Source of the DNA: DASQPJ01 sp036268355
Lineage (GTDB): Bacteria; Actinomycetota; Actinomycetes; Sporichthyales; Sporichthyaceae
Reading direction: 5' to 3'
Assembly: GCA_036268355.1 (NCBI GenBank)
Contig: DATAUG010000241.1
Location: forward strand, 1-64,000
Length of the DNA: 64,000 nucleotides
Shown: one piece after another, positions 8,579 through 16,976 of the stretch
Layout: every line of letters begins with the position of its first letter
Position numbering within the stretch: the stretch's first letter is position 1
Notes under the pieces: model-generated
Database searches by the model: none
What the model was told of the DNA's origin: nothing
The model's input: the letters and a program-made list of their open reading frames with translations, nothing else
Translations under genes and position numbers: made by a program

Positions 8579-9792
8579 CGCAGCCGGGCGACGACCAGAT
8601 CCCACACGACGTCGGCCAGGGCCGCCTTCGGTCCGTTCGGCACCTCGGTCGCCGAGCCGTCGAGGCCCAGGATGACCGCGGCGTTGTCCAAGGTTCCGAA
8701 GGCCCGGCCCTCGCCCACCTCGTTCACCACCAGCAGATCACAGCGCTTGCGAGCCAGCTTCGCCCGGCCGTGCTCGAGCACACTGCCGGTCTCGTCGCCG
8801 GTCTCCGCGGCGAAACCGACGATCACCTGTCCCGGCCGCAGCCGCTGCGCGCACAACTCGGCCAGCACATCCGGATTGCGGACCAGCACCAACGGGTCCG
8901 GGTCGGTGTCGCCCTTCTTGATCTTGGCATCGGCCACGGCCCGGGGACGGAAGTCCGCAACCGCCGCCGCCATCACGACCACCTCGGCATCGGCGGCGGC
9001 CTCGTGCACCGCCGCTCTCAGTTCCAGCGCGGTGCCCACCCGGACCGTCTTGACCCCGGCCGGGTCGGGCAGCTCGCTGTTGGCGGTCACCAACGTCACC
9101 TCCGCCCCCCGGGCCACGGCAGTGGCGGCCAACGCATAGCCCTGCCGGCCGGTGGACCGGTTGCCCAGGAAACGCACCGGGTCCAGCGGTTCCCGGGTCC
9201 CGCCGGCCGAGATCACGATCCGACGCCCCGTCAGATCGGCGGGTGCCGATCCTCGGGCCAGCAGCCGCAGTGCGACCTCGTGGATCTGCTCCGGCTCGGG
9301 CAGCCGGCCCGGCCCGCTGTCGGCGCCGGTCAGTCGACCCGAGGCCGGGTCGAGCACGACGGCGCCGCGGCGACGCAGCGTCGCGACATTCTCGACGGTG
9401 GCCGGGTGCTCCCACATCTCGGTGTGCATCGCCGGGGCGAACAGCACCGGGCAGCGGGCCGTCAGCAGGGTCGCGGTCAACAGGTCGTCCGCCCGGCCGG
9501 CGACCGCACGAGCCAACAGGTCCGCGGTGGCCGGCGCCACGACCACCAGATCGGCCTGCTGCCCGAGCCGGACGTGGGGCACCTCGTGCACGTCGTCGAA
9601 GACCTCGGTGGCCACGGGTTGTCCGGACAACGCGGCCCAGGTGGCCGCGCCGACGAACCGCAACGCGGATGCGGTCGGGATGACCCGCACGGAAGCGCCG
9701 GACTCGGTGAAGCGACGCAGCAACTCGCACGCCTTGTAGGCCGCGATGCCACCGGACACCCCGAGTACGACTCGCGGTCTGGTGTCGGCCAC
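8575..9792 (-). CDS. coaBC: phosphopantothenoylcysteine decarboxylase/synthase
   Basis: 405 residues, a fused CoaB-CoaC enzyme. It joins cysteine to 4'-phosphopantothenate (CTP-dependent) and then decarboxylates the product, two steps of coenzyme A synthesis. The N-terminal flavoprotein half has GVSGGIAAYKA near residue 11, the active-site His in VPHVRLG near 72, and PAMHTEMWEHP near 120. The C-terminal synthetase half opens with ISAGGTREPLDPVRFLGN near 190 and contains the KIKK nucleotide loop near 285. The GTG start is at 9790-9792, 16 bases after rpoZ. Gene order gmk-rpoZ-coaBC is standard for actinobacteria. Confidence 0.95.
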   Translation of the reverse strand: MADTRPRVVLGVSGGIAAYKACELLRRFTESGASVRVIPTASALRFVGAATWAALSGQPVATEVFDDVHEVPHVRLGQQADLVVVAPATADLLARAVAGRADDLLTATLLTARCPVLFAPAMHTEMWEHPATVENVATLRRRGAVVLDPASGRLTGADSGPGRLPEPEQIHEVALRLLARGSAPADLTGRRIVISAGGTREPLDPVRFLGNRSTGRQGYALAATAVARGAEVTLVTANSELPDPAGVKTVRVGTALELRAAVHEAAADAEVVVMAAAVADFRPRAVADAKIKKGDTDPDPLVLVRNPDVLAELCAQRLRPGQVIVGFAAETGDETGSVLEHGRAKLARKRCDLLVVNEVGEGRAFGTLDNAAVILGLDGSATEVPNGPKAALADVVWDLVVARLR

Positions 9793-9808
9793 GCGGCGCT
9801 GCCTGCGA

Positions 9809-10081
9809 CTACCCGACCGGAGGTTCGATCGGCTCGGCCGTCAGCAGGCCCGCGTTGATCTCCCGCAGCGCGATCGACAGCGGCTTCTCGTGCATGTGGG
9901 TGTCGACCAGCGGGCCGACGTACTCCAGCAGGCCCTCGCCGAGCTGGGAGTAGTACGCGTTGATCTGCCGCGCCCGCTTGGCGGCGTAGGAGACCAGGCT
10001 GTACTTGGAGTCGGTGGCTTCGAGCAGCTCGTCGATCGGGGGGTTGGTAATGCCCTCGGGCGTGGCGAACGTTCCGGACAC
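9809..10081 (-). CDS. rpoZ: RNA polymerase omega subunit
   Basis: 90 residues, the usual actinobacterial omega length. Omega assists folding and assembly of the beta' subunit. The core helix region DSKYSLVSYAAKRARQINAYY (residues 24-44) is the conserved omega motif, followed by an actinobacterial C-terminal extension ending IEPPVG. The GTG start at 10079-10081 has AAGGG upstream. It is placed between gmk and coaBC with short spacers, so it is probably co-transcribed. Confidence 0.95.
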   Translation of the reverse strand: MSGTFATPEGITNPPIDELLEATDSKYSLVSYAAKRARQINAYYSQLGEGLLEYVGPLVDTHMHEKPLSIALREINAGLLTAEPIEPPVG

Positions 10082-10115
10082 GCGGCACCCTTTCAGCAGA
10101 CAGACGACGCAGGAG

Positions 10116-10706
10116 TCAAGCTCGAGGTCGGGTCAAGGCTAACAGTTCGGCGACCACGTCGGAGACCGACGTGTTCACCAGCGTGACGTCGAACTCACGC
10201 TCGGCGGCCAGCTCGGCCCGTGCCACGGCCAGCCGGCGGTCGATGACCTCCTGGGATTCGGTGCCTCGGCCGACCAGCCGACGGACCAGCTCCTCCCAAC
10301 TCGGCGGGGCCAGGAACACGAGCACTGCCTCGGGCATCGCGGTCCGCACCTGGCGGGCGCCCTGGATGTCCAGCTCCAGCAGCACCGGCCCACCGCCCGA
10401 GAGTCGGTCGAGGAGGGGTTCCCGCGGCGTGCCGTAGAGATTGCCCGCGAATTCGGCCCACTCCAACAGGTGGCCGTCGCGGGCCGTCGCTTCGAACTCG
10501 GCACGGCCGACGAAGTAGTACTCGACCCCGTTCCGCTCCCCGGGACGGGGGTGGCGGGTGGTGACGGACACCGAGACCCACAGCTCCGGAGCGGCGGCGC
10601 GCACCGCCGCCAGCAACGTGCTCTTGCCCACACCCGACGGCCCGGACAGGACAAGCAGGCGCGGCACCTTCGGGATCTCGGGCGACGCAGGTGCGCCGTC
10701 GGTCAA
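10116..10706 (-). CDS. gmk: guanylate kinase
   Basis: 196 residues. It phosphorylates GMP to GDP with ATP. Walker A is GPSGVGKSTL near residue 22. The GMP-binding segment runs from TTRHPRPGERNGVEYYFV to HLLEWAEFAGNLYGTPRE, and LELDIQGARQV carries the second nucleotide site. The start is a TTG that overlaps the mihF stop (TTGA), indicating coupling; a GTG further in (VPRLLVLSG) is possible but would cut the N-terminus to the edge of the P-loop strand. Confidence 0.95.
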   Translation of the reverse strand: MTDGAPASPEIPKVPRLLVLSGPSGVGKSTLLAAVRAAAPELWVSVSVTTRHPRPGERNGVEYYFVGRAEFEATARDGHLLEWAEFAGNLYGTPREPLLDRLSGGGPVLLELDIQGARQVRTAMPEAVLVFLAPPSWEELVRRLVGRGTESQEVIDRRLAVARAELAAEREFDVTLVNTSVSDVVAELLALTRPRA

Positions 10707-11023
10707 GAACCGGCACCGAACTCGCGCTCGAGCGCCGCGATCTGGTTGGTACCCAACCCCCGAACGCGACGGGTCTCGGAGATCCCCAGCCGCTCCATGA
10801 TCTGCTTGGCACGCACCTTGCCCACCCCCGGCATCGACTCCAGAAGCGCCGAAACCTTCATCTTGCCGATGATCTCGTCCTCCTGGCCCTCCTTGATGAC
10901 GCTGGCCAGCGAAACCCCCGAATGCTTGAGCCGATTCTTGACCTCGGCACGCTCGCGCCGCGCGATAGCAGCCTTCTCCAGTGCGGCGGCGCGCTGCTCA
11001 GGAGTCAGCGGAGGAAGAGCCAC
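10703..11023 (-). CDS. mihF: actinobacterial integration host factor MihF
   Basis: 106 residues, matching the mycobacterial/Streptomyces IHF family, which is unrelated to the E. coli IHF subunits. It is a DNA-binding nucleoid protein that bends DNA. The helix-two-turn-helix motif with ESMPGVGKVRAKQIMERLG (residues 62-80) is fully conserved, and the N-terminal helix is rich in Arg, Lys and Glu. The GTG start is at 11021-11023. The stop overlaps gmk. A good promoter lies about 60 bases upstream, so mihF probably starts a transcript running through gmk, rpoZ and coaBC. Confidence 0.95.
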   Translation of the reverse strand: MALPPLTPEQRAAALEKAAIARRERAEVKNRLKHSGVSLASVIKEGQEDEIIGKMKVSALLESMPGVGKVRAKQIMERLGISETRRVRGLGTNQIAALEREFGAGS

Positions 11024-11079
11024 GAATGGTCACCCCAGTGGTTCGGACGGACAACGACAAGTCGACGTGAATGCAACGG

Positions 11080-11109
11080 AAGTTACCGAACCACGCGGTA
11101 GCCGAGCAA
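11080..11109 (-). promoter_or_regulatory. putative sigma-70-type promoter of mihF
   Basis: On the minus strand, TTGCTC (11104-11109) is separated by 18 bases from TAACTT (11080-11085). This fits the vegetative consensus in a 119-base gap after pyrF. The predicted start of transcription is near 11073, giving a leader of about 50 bases. Inferred by eye only. Confidence 0.45.
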
Positions 11110-11142
11110 CACGCGGTCGAGATGGACGATCCGGGGACGACG

Positions 11143-11970
11143 CTACCCCAGAGCCTCGGCATATTCCCCGCCGGCCCGGGCAGCGGCCTGCGCCAACGCG
11201 CGAACATCCGGGCCCGCGCGGAGCACCTCACGTGAAACGCTGGGGACCACATTGGGTGCCACGGCCCCGAACAGCCGCCGCAGGTCCCCCCCGCCGGCGC
11301 CCTGCGCGCCGAGGCCAGGGACCAGCAGCGGGCCGTTCACGGCCAGATCCTCGGCCGTCGAACCGATGGTCGCGCCGACCACCACACCGATCGAACCCTG
11401 CGGCGTCGCGCCCGAGTTCCGCTCCCGCACGGCATCCAGGATCGCGCCGGCCACCGTGCGCCCGTCGTCGGATCGAGCGTGCTGAACCTGCCGACCCTCC
11501 GGGTTCGAGGTCAGCGCAAGCACGAACACCCCACCGCCGTGCGCCTGGGCCGCCTCCAGGAACGGCTGCAGCGAACCGAACCCGAGATAGGGCGAGACGG
11601 TGATCGCGTCGGAGTGCAGCGGAGCACCCGGATGCAGATAGGCCTGGGCATAGGCGGCCGCGGTCGACCCGATGTCGCCGCGCTTGACGTCGGTGATGCA
11701 GAGCAGCCCGGCCTCGCGGGCATCAGCCAGGACGGTCTCCAACGCCCGCACGCCGGCCGAGCCGAACCGTTCGAAGAAGGCGGCCTGCGGCTTGACCACA
11801 GCGACGCGGCCGGCCAGAGCCTCCACCACGCGCCGCCCGAAGCGCTCGACCCCCTCGGCGTCGTCCGGGAGCCCCCACGAGTTGAGCAGCTCCGCGTGGG
11901 GGTCGATACCGACGCACAGCGGCCCGTGCTCGCGCAGCGCATGCCACAGGCGCTCCCCGAACCGTTCCAT
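11143..11970 (-). CDS. pyrF: orotidine-5'-phosphate decarboxylase
   Basis: 275 residues, the longer type 2 form found in actinobacteria. It decarboxylates OMP to UMP, the last step of pyrimidine synthesis. The active-site motif ITDVKRGDIGSTA near residue 92 carries the Asp-Lys-Asp charge network. LCVGIDPHAELL near 18 and the C-terminal VPGLGAQGAGGGD phosphate-binding loop are also present. The ATG at 11968-11970 follows GGAGGA. In related genomes pyrF follows pyrD directly; here a protease and a glutaminase gene on the other strand separate them, so pyrF needs its own promoter. Confidence 0.95.
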   Translation of the reverse strand: MERFGERLWHALREHGPLCVGIDPHAELLNSWGLPDDAEGVERFGRRVVEALAGRVAVVKPQAAFFERFGSAGVRALETVLADAREAGLLCITDVKRGDIGSTAAAYAQAYLHPGAPLHSDAITVSPYLGFGSLQPFLEAAQAHGGGVFVLALTSNPEGRQVQHARSDDGRTVAGAILDAVRERNSGATPQGSIGVVVGATIGSTAEDLAVNGPLLVPGLGAQGAGGGDLRRLFGAVAPNVVPSVSREVLRAGPDVRALAQAAARAGGEYAEALG

Positions 11971-11999
11971 ACCTTTTCCTCCTACCGCACGTCTCGTGA

Positions 12000-12029
12000 T
12001 TGTGCCGCGTTGCGCCGGCCGGCTAGCCT
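12000..12029 (+). promoter_or_regulatory. putative promoter of the M16 protease gene
   Basis: TTGTGC (12000-12005), an 18-base spacer, then TAGCCT (12024-12029), in the divergent gap shared with pyrF. It lies about 35 bases before the AGGAGG of the protease gene. The -35 match is partial. Confidence 0.35.
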
Positions 12030-12067
12030 GCCAGGCATCGGGCGGGAGATCCGGCGAGGAGGCAAGG

Positions 12068-14899
12068 TTGGGGCGGTCCGGCCTGCGGCTCCGGTCGACG
12101 GTGGCGTTCGTGGTCTGCCTGCTGCTGGCATTGGCGGCGGCTGTCGTGGTTCCCGGGTCGGCCGGCTCGGTCTCGGCCGCGGCGCCGCAGGTGGACCTGC
12201 CGATCGAGTCCTACCACTTGGCCAACGGCCTGCAGGTGATCCTGTCCCGCGACCCCAACGTCGCCACGGTCTCGACAAATCTTTGGTACCACGTTGGCGC
12301 CGCCAACGAGGAGCCCGGGCAGACCGGGTTCGCCCACCTTTTCGAGCACATGATGTTCCAGGGCTCCGGCCACATCCCGCACGGGAAGCTGGAGCAGCTC
12401 ATCGAGGGCACCGGCGCCGTTTTCAACGCGTCCACCTCGTTCGACCGGACCAACTACGTCATCGGCAACCTGGCCGCGGATCGCCTCGAGTTGGCCCTGT
12501 GGGCGGACAGCGACCGGATGGGCTTCCTGCTCGACGCATTGACCGCCACCACGCTCTACAACCAACAGGAGGTCGTTCGCAACGAACGGCGGCAGAACCG
12601 CGAACAGCGGCCCTACGCGTTGAGCGATGAGGAGATCTACCACCAGCTGTTCCCGGAATCGCACCCGTACCACGCCGCGGTGATGGGCTCGCACGCCGAC
12701 ATCCAGGCGGCCACCCTCGACCGGGTTCGGGCCTTCTTCCACCGGTACTACGTGCCGAACAACGCCTCGCTGGTGATCGCCGGGAACTTCGACCCGGCCC
12801 GGGCGAAGGATTGGGTCGCCAAGTACTTCGGGCCGATACCTCGTGGACCCGACCAGGTCGCGCCGGACATCGCGAACCCGCGGATCAAGGCGGAGAAGCG
12901 GGTCACACTCACCGACAAGGTGAAGCTGGAGCGGGTCGAGATGGCCTGGTTGACCCCGCCGGCGTTCACCCGGCAGGACGCCACGGCGGATGTCACCGCG
13001 CAACTGCTCGCGGGCTCGGAATCCAGCCTGCTCTACCGCGATCTGGTGCGGGACCGTCAGATCGCCCAGTCGGTTTCGGCCTACCAGGAGTCGTTGGCGC
13101 ACCCGTCGATCTTCGCGATCACGGCGACCGCGAAGCCGGGCCACACCGCCGCCGAAATCGCCGATGCGATCGACGCCGACCTGGCCGGGTTGCGATCCGA
13201 CGGACCGTCAGAAACCTCGCTGACCGCGGCCCGGACCACGCAGATCGCCGGGATCATCCGCGGGATGGAGTCCATCGGGGACTTCAGCGGCCGCGCGGAC
13301 ACCATCAACCGGTACGCGGTGTACACCGGCCGGCCGGACTACCTGCAGACCGACATCGACCGGCATGCGGCCGTCTCCGCGAGCGACGTGCAGGCCTTCG
13401 CCACCGACCAGTTGCGCACCGACGGTCGGGTCGTGGTGAGCACGGTTCCCGGCGACCGCGTCCTGCCGCCCGACCCGCCGGCGCCGCCGGCGCCGCCGGT
13501 CGATCCGCCGGCGGGTTCGAGCACCGAGCTGTGGCGGAACACCGTCCCGGACCCGACCCCGGCCCCGCCCGCGCAGCTGCCGGCCGTGCAGCGGTTCACC
13601 CTGGGCAACGGGCTGCCGGTGTACCTCGTCGAACGGCACGGCCTGCCGTTGGTGACCGCGTCGATGGTGTCGCGCTACGGCAGCGGGGCCGACCCGCAGC
13701 AGGCCGCCGGGCTGGCCCAGTTCACCGTGAACATGCTGCGCCAGGGGGCCGGGGACCGCGACGCGGCCGGGATCGCAACCGCCGTCGAGGCCATCGGCGG
13801 GCAGTTGACCTCATCGGCGCATCCGGACTCCAGCGCCGTCACGTTGCAGACGCTGACCGACCAGGCGCCCACCGGGGCCGAGTTGCTGGCCGATCTGGTG
13901 CGCCGTCCCACATTCCCCGCCGACGCGATCGACCGGGTACGTGACGATCTGTTGGTCGCGCTGACCACGGACGCGGCCAAGCCCAGCTCGGCGGCCTTCG
14001 GAATCATGCGGCGTCAGGTCTTCGGCTCCGATCACCCCTACGGGCATCTGGCCACCGGGACCGCGGCCGGCCTGGCCGCGATCGACCGGGACCACCTGAC
14101 AGCCTTCGCCGGACAGGCCTGGACGCCGGCCACCGCTGCCCTGGTGCTGGCCGGGGACCTCGATGCCGGCTCGGCGCGGAGCTTGGCGGAGCAGGCCTTC
14201 GGTTCCTGGCGGGCGACCGCTCCGGTGCCGGCCACACCGGGCCGCGGGGCACCCACAACGGACAAGGTCGCGGTCCTGGATGCCCCGGGTGCCACCCAGA
14301 CCGCCCTGGAGATCGGTCAGCAGGCGTTGGCTCGCACCGATCCCTTGTTCGACGCGGCCGCGGTGGGAAACAAGATCCTCGGCGCCCTCGGGCTGTCCGG
14401 TCGGCTGGATCTGAACCTGCGTCAGAACCACGGCTGGACCTACGGATTGTTCTCCAACCTGGCCAGTACCCGCGGACCCGGTTGGTTCGAGGTAGCCGGA
14501 TCGGTGGAGACCGCACACACCGGCGAATCGGTGCGCGAGATCCTCCGCGAGATCGACCGCATCCGCGACGAACCGGTGACCGCCGACGAGCTGCAACGCG
14601 GCAAGGACTCGATCGTCGGCGCGGTCCCGGCGTTGTTCCAGACCTCGGTCGCCGCCGCCTCCACGGTGGGCGACTTGTTCGTGTTCGACCTTCCGACGGA
14701 CTTCTACCAGGCAATGACCGAGCACGTGGCCGGGGTGACCGCGCAGGATGTCACCGACGCGCTGCATCGGGTGCTCGACCCGGCTGCCCTGCGGATCGTC
14801 GCGGTCGGCGACCGCTCGTCGATCGTCGACCAACTGGCCGAGGTGACCGGCACAACGCCGACGATCGTCGACGCCGCAGGCGAGCCCGCTTCCGGATGA
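12068..14899 (+). CDS. secreted two-domain M16 family zinc peptidase
   Basis: 943 residues from a TTG start at 12068-12070, which follows a perfect AGGAGG by five bases. A signal peptide is clear: basic LGRSGLRLR, a hydrophobic core, then SVSAAAP. The first M16 domain has the inverted zinc motif HLFEHMMFQ (HxxEH) near residue 95 and the downstream NERRQNRE glutamate. A proline-rich linker (about 475-500) leads to a second M16 domain. There the HxxEH position reads LAQFTVNML, so this half is catalytically dead. An active plus inactive pair in one chain resembles pitrilysin-like peptidases and the mitochondrial processing peptidase pair. The substrate is unknown. It is divergent from pyrF and splits the pyrD-pyrF neighbourhood. 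Confidence 0.9.
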   Translation: MGRSGLRLRSTVAFVVCLLLALAAAVVVPGSAGSVSAAAPQVDLPIESYHLANGLQVILSRDPNVATVSTNLWYHVGAANEEPGQTGFAHLFEHMMFQGSGHIPHGKLEQLIEGTGAVFNASTSFDRTNYVIGNLAADRLELALWADSDRMGFLLDALTATTLYNQQEVVRNERRQNREQRPYALSDEEIYHQLFPESHPYHAAVMGSHADIQAATLDRVRAFFHRYYVPNNASLVIAGNFDPARAKDWVAKYFGPIPRGPDQVAPDIANPRIKAEKRVTLTDKVKLERVEMAWLTPPAFTRQDATADVTAQLLAGSESSLLYRDLVRDRQIAQSVSAYQESLAHPSIFAITATAKPGHTAAEIADAIDADLAGLRSDGPSETSLTAARTTQIAGIIRGMESIGDFSGRADTINRYAVYTGRPDYLQTDIDRHAAVSASDVQAFATDQLRTDGRVVVSTVPGDRVLPPDPPAPPAPPVDPPAGSSTELWRNTVPDPTPAPPAQLPAVQRFTLGNGLPVYLVERHGLPLVTASMVSRYGSGADPQQAAGLAQFTVNMLRQGAGDRDAAGIATAVEAIGGQLTSSAHPDSSAVTLQTLTDQAPTGAELLADLVRRPTFPADAIDRVRDDLLVALTTDAAKPSSAAFGIMRRQVFGSDHPYGHLATGTAAGLAAIDRDHLTAFAGQAWTPATAALVLAGDLDAGSARSLAEQAFGSWRATAPVPATPGRGAPTTDKVAVLDAPGATQTALEIGQQALARTDPLFDAAAVGNKILGALGLSGRLDLNLRQNHGWTYGLFSNLASTRGPGWFEVAGSVETAHTGESVREILREIDRIRDEPVTADELQRGKDSIVGAVPALFQTSVAAASTVGDLFVFDLPTDFYQAMTEHVAGVTAQDVTDALHRVLDPAALRIVAVGDRSSIVDQLAEVTGTTPTIVDAAGEPASG

Positions 14900-14965
14900 C
14901 ATCCGCGGGCGACGCCTGTCATCGGGCCGGCACGACGACCAGCATCCGTAGCGGATGACATCCGC
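14893..14965. repeat. paired TGACA-core palindromes after the M16 gene
   Basis: The 14-base CGGATGACATCCGC occurs at 14893-14906 and 14952-14965, 59 bases apart in the same orientation. Each is palindromic around GAC. The first contains the TGA stop of the protease gene. GATGACA (14895-14901) also pairs with TGTCATC (14917-14923). The layout matches the GGGGTGACACCCC pairs at 22721, 31154 and 38447, but with different arms. Confidence 0.75.
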
Positions 14966-15079
14966 AGGAGCGCGGGCCTCGGAATAACGTGCCCAGTGGC
15001 GCAGCGGCGAAATCTCCCGTTGATCGACAGGCGCTACGGTTCCGTCCGACGACGCCGGGCAATCGATCGGAGGTCGCGG

Positions 15080-15802
15080 GTGGAACGAGGCAATCTTTCG
15101 CGAAAGCCGGAGTCGGTGCTCGGCGCGAGGTTGCGCGCGGTCCACGAAAACCTGATCGACGCGGACGGCGGTCGGGTTGCCGACTACATCCCGGAGTTGG
15201 CAAAGGTCGATCCGCAACAATTCGGGATCGCGTTGGCCACCGCGGACGGTCATCCCTACTCGATCGGTGACGCCGACCGGGAGTTCACCATCCAGTCGAT
15301 TTCCAAGCCATTCGTCTACGGCGTGGCGCTGGACGACCGTGGCCCGGCCGAGGTCATGCGCCGAATCGGCGTGGAACCCTCCGGCGACGCGTTCAACTCC
15401 ATCGTCATGGACGAGCGAAACAACCGACGGCTCAACCCCATGGTCAACGCCGGTGCGATCGCCTGCTCGGCGCTGGTCCGCGGCTCGGGCCTGCAGGAGC
15501 GCCGGACGCATCTGCTCGAGGTGTTCTCCGCCTATGCCGGTAGAGAACTGCAAATCGACGAGGACGTGTACGAGTCCGAGCGTTCCACCGGGCACCGTAA
15601 CCGAGCGATCGCATACCTGGAACTCAGCTCAGGCATGATCAGTGAGCCGGTTGACGAACATCTGGACCTGTACTTCGCCCAGTGCTCGATTCTTGTCACG
15701 GCACGGGATCTGGCGATGATGGCCGCCACGTTGGCGAATGGCGGTGTCAACCCTGTTACGGCCGTCGCGCCGCCGCGCCGAACACCGTCCGTCGGGTGCT
15801 GA
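15080..15802 (+). CDS. glsA: glutaminase A, N-terminal part (frameshifted gene)
   Basis: 241 codons from GTG 15080-15082, placed six bases after CGGAGG, to a premature TGA. Glutaminase hydrolyses glutamine to glutamate and ammonia with a beta-lactamase-like SxxK site. This part carries the catalytic SISKPF near residue 75 and RRLNPMVNAGAI near 117. It runs well as far as ANGGVNPVT, where the family would continue G-x-x-V then RRVLSVM. Instead the frame changes and ends after 14 unrelated residues. The correct continuation is in the next forward frame from about 15760. One base appears to be missing near 15759. Either a sequencing error or a true frameshift; alone, this fragment lacks the KSGVGGG segment. 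Confidence 0.8.
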   Translation: MERGNLSRKPESVLGARLRAVHENLIDADGGRVADYIPELAKVDPQQFGIALATADGHPYSIGDADREFTIQSISKPFVYGVALDDRGPAEVMRRIGVEPSGDAFNSIVMDERNNRRLNPMVNAGAIACSALVRGSGLQERRTHLLEVFSAYAGRELQIDEDVYESERSTGHRNRAIAYLELSSGMISEPVDEHLDLYFAQCSILVTARDLAMMAATLANGGVNPVTAVAPPRRTPSVGC

Positions 15803-15807
15803 CCGTG

Positions 15808-16965
15808 ATGTCGAGCTGCGGCATGTACGACTGGTCCGGGGAGTGGATGTACCGAGTCGGGATCCCGGCCAAGAGTGGCGTCGGTGGCGGGATCCTGGCC
15901 GTCCTACCCGGTCAGCTCGGGGTCGGGACGTTCTCCCCGCAGTTGGACGAGTTCGGGAACAGCACCCGCGGGGTGGCGGTGTGCGAGGCGCTCGCCGTCG
16001 AGTTCGGCCTGCACCTGCTCGAGGTGACGTGGGCAGCGGGCAGCGTCGTGCGCCGCCGGTACGACGCCGCCGAGGTGCCGTCGAAGCGCCTGCGTCGCGA
16101 CGAGGAGCGTACCCACCTGGCCGCGGCCGGGCGCGCGGTGCACATCTACGAACTACAGGGCGACCTGTATTTCGCGACCGCCGAGCGGTTGGTACGGCAG
16201 GTCGAGGAGCATTCCGGTTGGGCGCGCCACCTCGTGCTGGACGGTCGTCGGTTGAACCGCGCGGTCCCCGGTGCGCTGACGTTGCTCGTCGACCTGCACC
16301 GACGGTGCACAGCAAGCGGCACCCGGGTGATGTACGCCTCGTGGTCGGACACACTGCGCGCCGCACTGCGCGAAACCCCGGCCGCGGGCGGCCTCGACGA
16401 CATCGGCGCGGACGACTTCTGGCCGGACACCGACGACTGCCTGGAGGACTGCGAGGATCGACTGCTGGCCGAGGCCGAAGTGAGCGTCGGCGATCACGAG
16501 GAGCTACCGCCCGCGCAGCTCGACATCCTGCGCGAATTGGGCGAGGCCGAAATGGTCCTGCTCGAACCGTTGCTCACCACGGTCCGATACGCCCCGGGCG
16601 AGACGATCGTGCACGAGGGTGAACAGGCCGAGGAGATCTACTTCCTGGCCGCGGGCAGGGCCACTGCCCGCTTGGCCGCCCAACCGGACAGTACCGGCAC
16701 GAAGATCCAGATGCGGGGGAGGCGACTTCGGACCTTCAGCGCCGGGGTGGCGTTCGGCGAGACGGCGTTGTACGAGCGTGCCCGGCGGACCGCGGACGTG
16801 ATCGCCGACACCGCGGTGACCTGCCGGGTGCTGCGGGTTGCGGAGCTTCGTGAGCTCGCCGTGGCCCACCCGCAGGTGTACGCGCGGGTGTTGATCGGCG
16901 CGGGCAACAACCTGTCCCGACTGTTGGGCCGAGCATCGGGCCAGATCCGCGCACTGGACGCCTGA
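15808..16965 (+). CDS. glutaminase C-terminal part fused to STAS and cNMP-binding domains
   Basis: Continuation of the glutaminase in the shifted frame, readable from about 15760 and with ATG at 15808. It starts with SCGMYDWSGEWMYRVGIPAKSGVGGGILAV-type sequence, which completes the glutaminase active site. A STAS domain follows (about codons 105-200: VHIYELQGDLYF, HLVLDGRRLN). Then a cyclic-nucleotide-binding domain follows (about 255-375) with the cassette FGETALYERARRTADV. Restored, the protein would be about 628 residues: glutaminase, STAS, cNMP sensor. This suggests a glutaminase controlled by a nucleotide signal, by domain logic only. It may not be expressed as a separate protein. It converges on pyrD. 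Confidence 0.75.
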   Translation: MSSCGMYDWSGEWMYRVGIPAKSGVGGGILAVLPGQLGVGTFSPQLDEFGNSTRGVAVCEALAVEFGLHLLEVTWAAGSVVRRRYDAAEVPSKRLRRDEERTHLAAAGRAVHIYELQGDLYFATAERLVRQVEEHSGWARHLVLDGRRLNRAVPGALTLLVDLHRRCTASGTRVMYASWSDTLRAALRETPAAGGLDDIGADDFWPDTDDCLEDCEDRLLAEAEVSVGDHEELPPAQLDILRELGEAEMVLLEPLLTTVRYAPGETIVHEGEQAEEIYFLAAGRATARLAAQPDSTGTKIQMRGRRLRTFSAGVAFGETALYERARRTADVIADTAVTCRVLRVAELRELAVAHPQVYARVLIGAGNNLSRLLGRASGQIRALDA

Positions 16966-16976
16966 GCGCCTGTCAG
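16962..16976. repeat. CTGA-N7-TCAG shared by two convergent stop codons
   Basis: CTGAGCGCCTGTCAG. The left CTGA contains the TGA of the plus-strand glutaminase-STAS-cNMP gene (16963-16965). The right TCAG contains the complement of the pyrD TGA (16973-16975). Only the four outer bases pair on each side. Confidence 0.55.

Noticed and set aside
7162..9858. Long plus-strand open frame of about 900 codons opposite coaBC and the amidohydrolase gene
   Set aside because: It is antisense to two genes with clear motifs, has low-complexity Arg/Gly/Gln composition and no family features. Very high GC makes such frames common.
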